Below, piece by piece: positions 25,501 to 33,298 of a DNA stretch of 64,000 nt. The DNA is from Amycolatopsis orientalis DSM 40040 = KCTC 9412 (lineage in GTDB: Bacteria > Actinomycetota > Actinomycetes > Mycobacteriales > Pseudonocardiaceae). Below the pieces are notes generated by a model, which was not told the origin of the DNA, ran no database searches, and saw only the letters and a list, made by a program, of their open reading frames with translations. The position numbers and the translations under genes were made by a program. How positions within the stretch are numbered: the first letter of the stretch is position 1; each line of letters starts with the position of its first letter. The DNA is taken from positions 124,001-188,000 of the forward strand of contig NZ_ASJB01000083.1 in assembly GCF_000478275.1 (NCBI RefSeq), in the 5' to 3' direction.

Positions 25501-27861
25501 CGGTTGACGCAGGTTCGCCGCCCAGTAGGCACCGTCACGGGCCACGGTGGACCGGGGGTCGGTCATCGCGGTGCTGTAGAGGCTGATCTTCGGTGTCCGC
25601 GGGTCGAGCTCCTGTGCCGCCGCTTCGACCTCGGCGAGCACCGCGTCCACGTGGCTGCTGTGGAAGGCGATGTTCGTGTCGACGACGCGCATCTCGATGC
25701 CGTCCGCACGCCACTGCTCCACGACCCTGGCGATCGCGTCCTTGTCACCGGAGATGACCGTCGAATGCGGACTGGCCGAGATCGCGGCCTCGACGCCGTT
25801 CTCCGTCGCGAGCCGCTGACGTGCGTCCTCAAAGGACAGTGCGGCCATGGCCATACCGCCTTCGCCCTCAAGACGCTGCAACGCGGCCGCGCGGCGGCAG
25901 GCGAAGCGGGCGGCTTTGAGCAGGTCCAGTGTCCCGGCCGCCACCGCCGCGGCGATCTCGCCGACCGAATGCCCGATGACCGCCACCGGCTCGACGCCGT
26001 GACCGCGCCACACCTCGGCGAGGCCGACCTGCATGGCGAACGTCAGCGCCTGGACGTGTGCCGCGGTCCAGGGGCCGCCGTCCAGGATCGCCTCCCGCGG
26101 GGTCCAGCCGAGTTCCTCCTGGAACACCTCCGCCAGCGCGTCGATCGTGGACGCGAACGCGGCGTCCCGCGCGAGCAGTTGCCTGCCCATGCCGGACCAC
26201 TGGGCGCCGTGCCCGGAGAACACCCAGACGACGTCGGCCGCGTTGCCGGACACCGTCCGCGCGGAGAAGACACCGGGCGCGGTCTGGCCGTCGGCCAGCT
26301 GACGGAGCCGTTCGGCCAGTTGCCCGGTGGAATCCGCCACGACGGCGCCGCGCTGGGACAGGTGCGAACGGTGCAGCGCCAGCGTGTGGCCGATCTCGGA
26401 CAGCGGGGTTCCGGGGTGTTCGGTCACCCAGTCGGCCACGGAACCGGCCAGCGCGCGGAGTCCGGCTTCCGACATCGCGGACACGCCGAACACCCCGGGG
26501 ATCCGGGCGTCCGCGGCGGGCAACGCCTGCTCGACCTCGTCGTGCCAGCCGAGCGTGGGGCTCTCCTCCAGGATGACGTGGGCGATCGTGCCGCCGACAC
26601 CGTAGCTGGACACCCCGGCGCGGCGGGGCTGCTCGCCCGCGGGCCACGGCCGGAGTTCGCCGACCAGGCGCAGACCGTTGGTCTCCCAGCCATAGGCGGG
26701 ATTGGGTTCGTTGTGGAGGCTGGGCGGGATCTGTTCATGCTGCAGGGCGAGCACGGTCTTGATCACCCCGGTGATACCGGAACCGCCCTCGACGTGCCCG
26801 ATGTTCGGCTTCACCGAACCGATCAGGCAGGGCTCACCCGCCGCGCGGCCCGCGCCGAAGACCTTGGCCAGCGCCTTGATCTCCTCGCCGTCGCCGGTCG
26901 GCGTTCCGGTGCCGTGCGCTTCGACATAGTCCACTGTGGAGGGATCGATTCCCGCGCGCTCGTAGGCTTCCCGGAGCATGTGCTCCTGCGCCTCGCCGTT
27001 CGGGGCCATCATGCCGTCGGACCGGCCGTCCTGGAAGATCCCGCCGCCGCGGACGACCGCCTGGATCGGGTCGTTGTCGCGCAGCGCGTCCGAGAGGAGC
27101 TTGAGCACGACGACACCGGCGCCCTCACCTCTGCCGTACCCGTCGGCGTCGGTGTCGAACGCCTTGCTCCGGCCGTCCTCCGACATCGCGCCTGCCCCGT
27201 TGAGCGCCACGTTGAGCGCCGGGGTGGCCATGATGTTGAGGCCGCCGACCAGCGCGAGCGGTGTCTCACCCGCGCGCAGGGCCTGCGCCGCCAGGTGCAG
27301 CGCGGTCAGCGATCCCGCGCACGCGGTGTCGACCGCCATACTCGGCCCGCGGAGGTCGAGGAAGTACGAGACCCGGTTGGCGATGCCGTAGAACGTCGTC
27401 CCGTTCACCGCGTAGGCACCGGTGTTGGGGATGTCCTCCAGCAGCCGCCTGCCGTAGTCGTTGGAGTTCGCGGCGACGTACACACTGGCGTCGCTGCCAC
27501 GCAGCGAAAGCGGCGGAACCCCGGCGGCGGCCAGCGCCTCCCAGGTGAGTTCGAGCATGAACCGCTGCTGCGGGTCGAGGAAATCGGCCTCCCGCGGTGA
27601 AATCCCGAAGAAGTCGGCGTCGAAGCCCTCGATGTCGTCGAGGAACGCGCCCTTCAGCACGGTGTCCCGGATGATGGCGGTGGACTGCGGGCTGCCGGCG
27701 GCGTACGACTTCCAGCGCTTCTCCGGCATGTCGGAGACCGTGCTCTTGCCGTCGGCGAGGAACTCCCAGAACTTCTTCGGCGAGTCGAGGTCGGGCGCGA
27801 ACCTGCAACTCATACCTATGATGGCAATCGCTTCGTCAGATGATGCTGCGTTCTCGCTCAA
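22573..27861 (-). CDS. Iterative type I PKS of 6-MSA/naphthoate synthase type (copy 1)
   Basis: 1762 aa from the TTG at 27861, chosen because GAGGAGCGAGGAC stands directly before it and the same leader precedes copy 2; the open frame runs on upstream without family similarity. Domains: KS about 9-435 (Cys181, His316, His356), AT about 545-840 (GHSVGE, Ser632; IAFH at 731-734, malonyl-type), DH/TH about 905-1180 (H938 in HGLVGVEVTP), KR about 1395-1580 (GGLGALGLEVA; S1541, Y1555, N1559), ACP about 1680-1750 (Ser1713). No thioesterase. This layout is that of bacterial 6-methylsalicylate and naphthoate synthases (ChlB1, NcsB, AziB). Which aromatic acid it makes cannot be read from motifs. Paired divergently with ligase 1. 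Confidence 0.93.
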   Translation of the reverse strand: MSENAASSDEAIAIIGMSCRFAPDLDSPKKFWEFLADGKSTVSDMPEKRWKSYAAGSPQSTAIIRDTVLKGAFLDDIEGFDADFFGISPREADFLDPQQRFMLELTWEALAAAGVPPLSLRGSDASVYVAANSNDYGRRLLEDIPNTGAYAVNGTTFYGIANRVSYFLDLRGPSMAVDTACAGSLTALHLAAQALRAGETPLALVGGLNIMATPALNVALNGAGAMSEDGRSKAFDTDADGYGRGEGAGVVVLKLLSDALRDNDPIQAVVRGGGIFQDGRSDGMMAPNGEAQEHMLREAYERAGIDPSTVDYVEAHGTGTPTGDGEEIKALAKVFGAGRAAGEPCLIGSVKPNIGHVEGGSGITGVIKTVLALQHEQIPPSLHNEPNPAYGWETNGLRLVGELRPWPAGEQPRRAGVSSYGVGGTIAHVILEESPTLGWHDEVEQALPAADARIPGVFGVSAMSEAGLRALAGSVADWVTEHPGTPLSEIGHTLALHRSHLSQRGAVVADSTGQLAERLRQLADGQTAPGVFSARTVSGNAADVVWVFSGHGAQWSGMGRQLLARDAAFASTIDALAEVFQEELGWTPREAILDGGPWTAAHVQALTFAMQVGLAEVWRGHGVEPVAVIGHSVGEIAAAVAAGTLDLLKAARFACRRAAALQRLEGEGGMAMAALSFEDARQRLATENGVEAAISASPHSTVISGDKDAIARVVEQWRADGIEMRVVDTNIAFHSSHVDAVLAEVEAAAQELDPRTPKISLYSTAMTDPRSTVARDGAYWAANLRQPVRFAEAVEAALADGHRGFIEISSHPVVSHSIIETCDHLGIEDTAGTATLRRNADEVETLLSNLARMHCLGAVVDWKLDFPAGRLLDLPAAAWQHRPYWIFPEGAGSAGLGSGHDPESHSLLGGRMTVSGAPSRQVWQTRLDMDTRPYPQSHGLVGVEVTPAASIINTFAEAAGEDDSPTLTDIVLRTPLAVQPPRVVQIVREGRSLSLATRIANDGAADEGDEWITHTTATIDSSAKRPAGRIDDAVIRARLPVGSLTKIDDMFANMGVEGYAFPWTLDELRRDQYEQLALMVVEPAPATRATSWAHVIDGALTISAAVVSPGDATVLWMSRSIEKVSWHGEPPARVIVHSTRSPKSPHDTVDVWVADMNGDIVCEVLGLKFAAVEHLGTEVLARDLVHEITWRPVEPAVGSEPLEQLVLVGDPDVTARLASQFADAGMPSVRVGDEPDELRPELFGRSGAVLVVPSLGEPGEDVEKVAERASWTLIRTVQRVAEIQASAAGQVEPQRVWALTRGVRLAIEERSVAHGPLWGISRITAGEHPELWGGAVDIGDVTGDTGSRLLDLFRGSAGRGTEDVISLTAGATEVARLSQIERSADGSPLQCSPSGTILITGGLGALGLEVARWLVDRGARRLLLAGRRGLPPRADWDTVTDPDVRRQIDSVLGLEALGVTVGAVALDITDADQVAAALAPGAHGLPPVRGVVHAAGVVNDALVDKVDQDGLRDVLAPKANGAMVLHRLFPPGKLDFFVMFSSCGQFARLSGQTSYAAANSFLDTLAAHRNSGGHTETISLGWTAWRGVGLSEDIATTMFEANSRGLEAVSVAEAFRAWAFADRFQADYQAVLRVLPTPPNLPRVPMFRELTASDAAAGDTGGQGPGLDLEGLSDSEALESVTADVREQVGAELNLDAADVELKRPLVELGVDSVMTVALRVRLQRRYGLDLPPTILWARPTVAALSEHVTESLRPAAEAEAA

Positions 27862-27906
27862 GTCCTCGCTCCTCTTCCCGCACCGGCCGGACACGACAGA
27901 GATTCC

Positions 27907-27924
27907 GGCCGGCGATCGCCGGCC
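27907..27924. promoter_or_regulatory. 18-bp perfect palindrome in the PKS 1/ligase 1 divergent promoter region
   Basis: GGCCGGCGATCGCCGGCC, 46 bp upstream of the PKS 1 TTG. It could be an operator or a short GC hairpin followed by CTTTT. No matching 18-mer exists in the second cassette's promoter region. Confidence 0.4.
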
Positions 27925-28143
27925 CTTTTCCGTGCTCACCGAAGAACCCAACGCGAGGGCAAACTCCCCCGCTCTACGACAGGTTCGGCCCGGTGCGTCA
28001 CCCGCGACTACTCCTGATTTGCGACCTGGTGCCGTCACCACACCCAGCGGACCGATTCCGCATTTCGCAAGCACAAAGACGTCCCGGATGCCCGGTCTGC
28101 CTACGGTCGATGGCAGAGTCGTCCTTCGAACCCGGGAGCCATC

Positions 28144-29811
28144 ATGCCCAAGACCGCGGTAGAACCGAGCCGGACGGGAGTCGCTCCCTGGCCCGCGGAG
28201 GCAGTCGCCCGCTACGTCGCGAACGGTTACTGGGAGGGGCGTTCGCTGGGCTCGCACCTCGCGGACGCCGCCCGCAAGACCCCGGACGCGATCTGCCTCG
28301 TCGACGGGCAGACCCGGATCAGCTTCGGCGAACTGCTGGAACGCGCGGACGGCGCGGCCGCCCGCATGCGCGAGCTCGGCATCGGTCCCGACGACCGCGT
28401 CGTCGTGCAGCTGCCGAACTGCTGGGAACACGTCGTCATCTCGGTGGCCTGCCTGCGTCTCGGCGCGCTTCCGGTGTGGGCGCTGCCGCAGCACCGGATG
28501 CACGAACTCTCCGGAGTGGTCGCGCACGCCGAGGCCAGGGCGATCGTCGTGCCCGACACGTACAAGGGTTTCGACCACCAGGCGCTGGCCCACGAAGTCG
28601 TCGGCCTGGTGCCGAGCGCCGAGCACGTCTTCGTCACCGGCACCGACATCCGTGACGACAGCGTCAACCTCCGGGACCTGCTCGCGCCCGCCGAAAACCC
28701 GGGTGAACTCGCCACGGCGTTCGACGCCGCCGCGCCCGCCGGGGACGCCATCGCGATGTTCCTGCTCTCCGGCGGGACCACCGGGCTGCCCAAGCTGGTC
28801 GCCCGCACGCACAACGACCTCAGCTACATGATCAAGCGGGCGATCGAACTCTGCGAGTACACATCGGACACCGTGTACATGGCCACTTTGCCGCTGGGCC
28901 ACGGGTTCCCCAACACCGGGCCGGGCGTCATCGGCGCACTCCTGGCGGGCGGCAGGGTCGTCATCGCGTCCTCCCCCGCGCCGGAACTCGCGCTGGCACT
29001 CATCGAACAGGAAGGCGTCACGACGACTTCCGCGGTGCCCGCGATCGTGCAGCGCTGGATGCGGCACCACGAGGAGCACCCCGGTACCGATCTGAGCTCG
29101 CTGGACGTGGTGCAGGTCGGCGCGGCACGGCTGTCCGCCGAGGACGCCGAGGAGATCGGACCGAAACTCGGCTGCCGGTTGCAGCAGGTTTTCGGGATGG
29201 GCGAAGGACTTCTGTGCGTCACCCGGCTCGATGACCCGCCGGAGATCGTCAACCACACCCAGGGCAGGCCGATCAGCGAGGACGACGAACTCCGCGTCAT
29301 CGACGAGGAGGGCCGTCCGGTGGCGCCGGGCGAGCCCGGGGTCCTGCTCGTCCGCGGGCCGTACACACCCCGGAGTTACTACCGCTCGCCGGAGATCGAC
29401 GCCCGCTCGTTCGTCGACGACGGCTGGTACCACACCGGGGACATCGTCCGGCGGACACCGGAGGGCTACCTGATCATCACCGGCCGGGAGAAGGACCTCA
29501 TCAACCGAGGTGGCGAGAAGATCAGCGCCGAAGAGATCGAGACCTTCGCGCTGCAGCTCGACGGCGTCACCCACGCGGCGGCGGTCGCCATGCCGGATCG
29601 TGAACTCGGTGAGCAGGTCTGTCTCTTCGTCGTGGTGACCGAGGGGACGAAGGTCGAGCTCGCCGACGTGTGGTCAGTGATGATCGCGGCCGAATCCGCC
29701 AAGTTCAAACTCCCCGCGCGGCTCGTCACGATCGACGCCCTGCCGCTCACCCCGATCGGCAAGGTGGACAAGAAGGCCCTGCGCGCGGACATCGCACGGG
29801 CAGCGGGGTAG
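28144..29811 (+). CDS. Aryl-acid adenylating enzyme (2,3-DHB/salicylate-AMP ligase type), copy 1, full length
   Basis: 555 aa. ANL superfamily: the P-loop-like motif LLSGGTTGLPK (about residue 208), the FGMGEGLL block, GWYHTGDIV, then the hinge GREKDLINRGGEKISAEEIE (about 449-468) and the C-terminal catalytic lysine in PIGKVDKKAL. DhbE-like proteins activate aryl acids as adenylates and load them on CoA or a carrier protein. It is divergent from PKS 1, so it probably activates that enzyme's aromatic product after tailoring. No free-standing aryl carrier protein is seen nearby, so a CoA ester (as proposed for NcsB2) is possible. Confidence 0.9.
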   Translation: MPKTAVEPSRTGVAPWPAEAVARYVANGYWEGRSLGSHLADAARKTPDAICLVDGQTRISFGELLERADGAAARMRELGIGPDDRVVVQLPNCWEHVVISVACLRLGALPVWALPQHRMHELSGVVAHAEARAIVVPDTYKGFDHQALAHEVVGLVPSAEHVFVTGTDIRDDSVNLRDLLAPAENPGELATAFDAAAPAGDAIAMFLLSGGTTGLPKLVARTHNDLSYMIKRAIELCEYTSDTVYMATLPLGHGFPNTGPGVIGALLAGGRVVIASSPAPELALALIEQEGVTTTSAVPAIVQRWMRHHEEHPGTDLSSLDVVQVGAARLSAEDAEEIGPKLGCRLQQVFGMGEGLLCVTRLDDPPEIVNHTQGRPISEDDELRVIDEEGRPVAPGEPGVLLVRGPYTPRSYYRSPEIDARSFVDDGWYHTGDIVRRTPEGYLIITGREKDLINRGGEKISAEEIETFALQLDGVTHAAAVAMPDRELGEQVCLFVVVTEGTKVELADVWSVMIAAESAKFKLPARLVTIDALPLTPIGKVDKKALRADIARAAG

Positions 29812-30022
29812 CGGGCCCAGCGCGTCGGCTCCCTCGCGAGCGCCGCCGAGCCGCGGATCGGGCCATGGCACCGGGTGTTTGAATCTGACATGCGCACGAC
29901 TTCAGGGGAAATTCTCCGATTTCCCTGTTTTCCCTGCGCACCGCAGAAGGTGCCAAGGCCGGATCCGCTGCCGAGAATGATTCCAGACCCGTCATTCCCG
30001 CCGCTCGCGAAGGAGCACCCCC

Positions 30023-31603
30023 GTGGCACGTCCAGTCGAGAAGGTCGTCATCGTCGGTGGTGGTACAGCCGGCTGGCTGTCCGCCGCGTACCTGAACCGC
30101 GCCTTCGGCGAGAAGGTGGACATCACACTCGTCGAGTCGGAGCGGATCGGCCGGATCGGCGTCGGCGAAGCCACCGTGCCGACACTTCGGACCACGTTCG
30201 CGTTCCTGGGAATGAAGGAAGAAGAATGGATGCCGCGCTGCAATGCGGCGTTCAAATCCGCCGTCCGGCTCAACGACTGGCGTAAACCTCACCCCGGCAA
30301 GGAAAGTCACACTTACTTCCACCCGTTCTTCACCGTCCCCGAACCGCCGGTGCCGAATTACGAGAAGCCCTTCCACAAGCGCTTCGGCCGCGGCGTCTCA
30401 CTGGCTCATTTCTGGCTGAAGCAGAAGCTGTCGGGCGACACGCGGCTGCGCGATACCTTCGGTGACGCGGGCATGCCGTTGCAGGGCCTGTGCGAGCTCA
30501 ACAAAGCACCAAGACCCATGCCCGGTTCCGACGGGCCGAATCCGGGATTCCGCTACGCGTACCACTTCGACGCGGCACTCATGGCGGGCTACCTCAAGGA
30601 ACTGGCCACCGGCCGCGGCGTGCACCACGTGATCGCCGACGTCAAAACGGTGGCGCTCGACTCTCGCGGCCACATCGAAAAGGTGGTCACCGAAACCGGC
30701 GCCGAACTCACCGCCGACCTTTTCCTCGACTGCTCGGGCTTCCGCGGCCTGCTGATCAACCAGACGCTGAACGAGCCGTTCATCAGCGAGAAGGACGTGC
30801 TGCTCTGCGACTCCGCGATCGCACTGCCGTCGGATCACCACCCCGACGGACTCCGGCCGTACACCTCCGCGACCGCGCGCAACGAAGGCTGGATCTGGGA
30901 GATCCCACTGTTCGAACGCGAGGGCTCCGGCTATGTCTACTCAGGACAGTTGACCACCCCGGACAAGGCGGAGAAGGAACTGCGCGACTTCCTCGGCACC
31001 CGCGCCCACGACGTGGAGGGCAACCACATCAAGATGCGCGTCGGCCACAACCGTCGCTCCTGGGTGAACAACTGCGTGGCCGTCGGCCTGTCCAGCTGCT
31101 TCGTCGAACCGCTCGAGTCGACGACGATCGCGTTGATCGAATACCAGCTCGCCCTGCTGGTCCTGCACTTCCCGGACACCGACCTCGACGAGCGCCGCGC
31201 CAAGCGCTACAACGAAACCATGGTCAGCGCCTTCGAGGACATCCGCGACTTCATCGTCATGCACTACTGCCTGACCGACCGCGACGACACCGAGTTCTGG
31301 CGCGCTGTCCGCGAGGCCCCGATCCCGGACAGCCTGGCGGAAAAGCTCACGGAGTACGCGGAGAGCGTGATCATCCCTGACGGCAGTCAGCTCCGGCTGT
31401 TCGAAACCCGCAGCCTTTGGGCGATCCTGTCCGGAATGGACTTCGACTTCAAGAAGGCGCCGCCGTCGGTCGATCTGATGAACGACGCCGCGGCCTGGGA
31501 GATGTTCGAACAGATCGACAAGGAACGCGAGATCTACTCGGCCAGTCTCCCGGACCACATGGACTACCTGAAGGCACTCCACGCCTTGGGTGCCAAGAGC
31601 TGA
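30023..31603 (+). CDS. Flavin-dependent halogenase (tryptophan halogenase family)
   Basis: 526 aa; GTG start with AAGGAG upstream. FAD-binding GGGTAG at 12-17, the catalytic lysine region FKSAVRLNDW (Lys78, equivalent to Lys79 of PrnA), the WIWEIP motif at about 290-295, and FVEPLEST at about 359-366. All hallmarks of a working FADH2-dependent chlorinase or brominase are present. Given its neighbours the substrate is probably the aromatic polyketide acid, free or carrier-bound. No flavin reductase gene is recognisable in the window; FADH2 may come from elsewhere in the cell. It follows ligase 1 in the same orientation. Confidence 0.92.
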   Translation: MARPVEKVVIVGGGTAGWLSAAYLNRAFGEKVDITLVESERIGRIGVGEATVPTLRTTFAFLGMKEEEWMPRCNAAFKSAVRLNDWRKPHPGKESHTYFHPFFTVPEPPVPNYEKPFHKRFGRGVSLAHFWLKQKLSGDTRLRDTFGDAGMPLQGLCELNKAPRPMPGSDGPNPGFRYAYHFDAALMAGYLKELATGRGVHHVIADVKTVALDSRGHIEKVVTETGAELTADLFLDCSGFRGLLINQTLNEPFISEKDVLLCDSAIALPSDHHPDGLRPYTSATARNEGWIWEIPLFEREGSGYVYSGQLTTPDKAEKELRDFLGTRAHDVEGNHIKMRVGHNRRSWVNNCVAVGLSSCFVEPLESTTIALIEYQLALLVLHFPDTDLDERRAKRYNETMVSAFEDIRDFIVMHYCLTDRDDTEFWRAVREAPIPDSLAEKLTEYAESVIIPDGSQLRLFETRSLWAILSGMDFDFKKAPPSVDLMNDAAAWEMFEQIDKEREIYSASLPDHMDYLKALHALGAKS

Positions 31604-31621
31604 GCACGTTCCTGGCCGAGC

Positions 31622-31671
31622 GGGTCGTGAGTGGTAATGACGGTTCTAACCCTCATTACCACTCACGACCC
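31622..31671. repeat. Family A hairpin repeat, copy 1
   Basis: 50-nt imperfect palindrome beginning GGGTCGTGAGTGGTAATGAC, 18 nt after the halogenase stop; arms differ at one position. It is the reverse complement, without differences over about 48 nt, of the copy at 59866. Probable terminator as well as a dispersed repeat. Confidence 0.85.
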
Positions 31672-31721
31672 TCTTTGCGGAGCAGAGCCGCACCGACGTA
31701 CTTGAGAAACACGGCAACGGC

Positions 31722-31763
31722 AAAGTGCCCCGCCCCGTGTGGACGGGGCGGGGCGGGGCACTT
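31722..31763. terminator. GC-rich bidirectional terminator
   Basis: Arms around AAGTGCCCCGCCCCG and CGGGGCGGGGCACTT lie between the convergent halogenase and MFS genes. Confidence 0.75.
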
Positions 31764-31772
31764 CGCCGTGGA

Positions 31773-33254
31773 TCAGCTCGCGAGAGGTAGGTCCTTCTCC
31801 TTGACCGGCAGCTGCTCGACGTCCGCGGTCCGCGCCTTGCCGCGCAACATGGTCAGCGTCACCACCAGTCCGATGACGACGAACACCACGCACGCGACGA
31901 ACGCCGCTCCCAGCCCTTGCGCCAGCTCGGCGGGTCCGCCCGGCGCCGGGGTGAACATCGTGGTCACCGAGGTGACCACCGCGACACCGAAGGCCCCGCC
32001 GACCTGCAAGGCGGCGACATTGAGGCCGGAGGCGACACCGCTGGCGCGTTCGGGCACCCGAGCCAGTGCGGCCACCGAGGCGGCGGCCGTGCCGGCCCCG
32101 AGGCCGGGTCCGAACACGACGAGGCCCCAGAGCATGTCGGGCACGTAGCTGCCGTCGGCACGCACGAAGGAGAGCAGGAAACAACCCGCGCCCATCAGCA
32201 CCAGACAGACTCCGACCACCGGGCGGAAGCCGATCCTGGTCACCACGGTCTGCCCCACGTAGGCACCGGCGAAGGCGAGCATCGGCATCACGGACTGCAT
32301 CACACCGAACTTCAGCGGCCCGTATCCGAGCACGATCTGCGCGTACTGGGAAATCGTCACCGAAAGCCCGAACACCGTCATGCCCATGGTCAGCGCGACG
32401 AGGTTGCCACCGGCCATGGAACCCTTGCGCAGCAGGGCAAGGGGCAACAGCGGCGAGGACGACCGCCGCTCGATGGCCAGGAACAACACCACCAGCAGCG
32501 CGGCGATGCCGAACAGGCCGAGGGTGGACGCGCTGCCCCAGCCGGAATCGGTCGCCTGGCTCACCGCGAGGATGATCGCGACCATCGCGACGGTACTGGT
32601 CAGCGCGCCGGCGAGATCGTAGGTGCCTTCCCGTTGCGCGCCGCGGCTTTCCCGCACGAACATCGGCGTGAACAGCGCCACGAGCGCGAGGATGGGCACG
32701 TTGATGATGAACACCCACTGCCAGCCCAGCGACTGCGTGAGCAGGCCGCCGATCAGCAGACCCGCGGTGGCGCCGATCCCGCCGATGCCTGCCCAGCCCG
32801 CGAGCGCCATGTTGCGGCTGCGGCCTTCCGGGAACGCGTTCATCAGGATCGACAGCGCGGTGGGCACCATCAGTGCCGCCGCCGCGCCGCCCAGTGCCCG
32901 CGCGATGATCATCACTTCACCGTTCCAGGAGAACCCGCAGACCCCGGAACTGATCATGAACAACACTGTTCCGGTCATGAAGACCCGGCGGCGACCCAGC
33001 CGGTCGGCCGCGCGGCCGCCCAGCAGCAGGAAACCGCCGAAGGTGAGCAGCTTGGCGCTGAGCACCCACTGCGCGGTGCCGGCGCTCATGCCGAGGTCGG
33101 CGGTGAGCGAGGGAAGCGCGAGCATGACGCTCTGCGAGTCCAGGAGCACCGTGAAGTTGGCGGCGCACAACAGGACCAGCACCACCAAGGGGAATCTTGT
33201 GACAGCGGTACCGGCAGTGCTCGACTGCCGGCCCGCTGATCTCAACTGGGTCAC
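31773..33254 (-). CDS. DHA2-family MFS drug exporter
   Basis: 493 aa from the GTG at 33254, which has GAGGAG 6 nt upstream; an ATG further out lacks a ribosome site. About 14 transmembrane helices. LLGGRAADRLGRRRVFMTG is the loop 2-3 signature, and GPGLGAGTAAASVA in a later helix fits antiporter motif C. DHA2 (14-helix) pumps export antibiotics with proton exchange. It is downstream of the FAD monooxygenase gene with a 44-nt gap, so likely one operon, serving export or self-resistance. Confidence 0.88.
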   Translation of the reverse strand: MTQLRSAGRQSSTAGTAVTRFPLVVLVLLCAANFTVLLDSQSVMLALPSLTADLGMSAGTAQWVLSAKLLTFGGFLLLGGRAADRLGRRRVFMTGTVLFMISSGVCGFSWNGEVMIIARALGGAAAALMVPTALSILMNAFPEGRSRNMALAGWAGIGGIGATAGLLIGGLLTQSLGWQWVFIINVPILALVALFTPMFVRESRGAQREGTYDLAGALTSTVAMVAIILAVSQATDSGWGSASTLGLFGIAALLVVLFLAIERRSSSPLLPLALLRKGSMAGGNLVALTMGMTVFGLSVTISQYAQIVLGYGPLKFGVMQSVMPMLAFAGAYVGQTVVTRIGFRPVVGVCLVLMGAGCFLLSFVRADGSYVPDMLWGLVVFGPGLGAGTAAASVAALARVPERASGVASGLNVAALQVGGAFGVAVVTSVTTMFTPAPGGPAELAQGLGAAFVACVVFVVIGLVVTLTMLRGKARTADVEQLPVKEKDLPLAS

Positions 33255-33298
33255 CGGGAACTCCTCGAACCTCGGACGAAGAAATGAACGAGCAGGCG

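Noticed and set aside
27862..29574. N-terminal extension of PKS 1 up to 29574
   Set aside because: The in-frame extension is antisense to ligase 1 and has no family similarity; the TTG at 27861 with a strong ribosome site gives the correct KS N-terminus.
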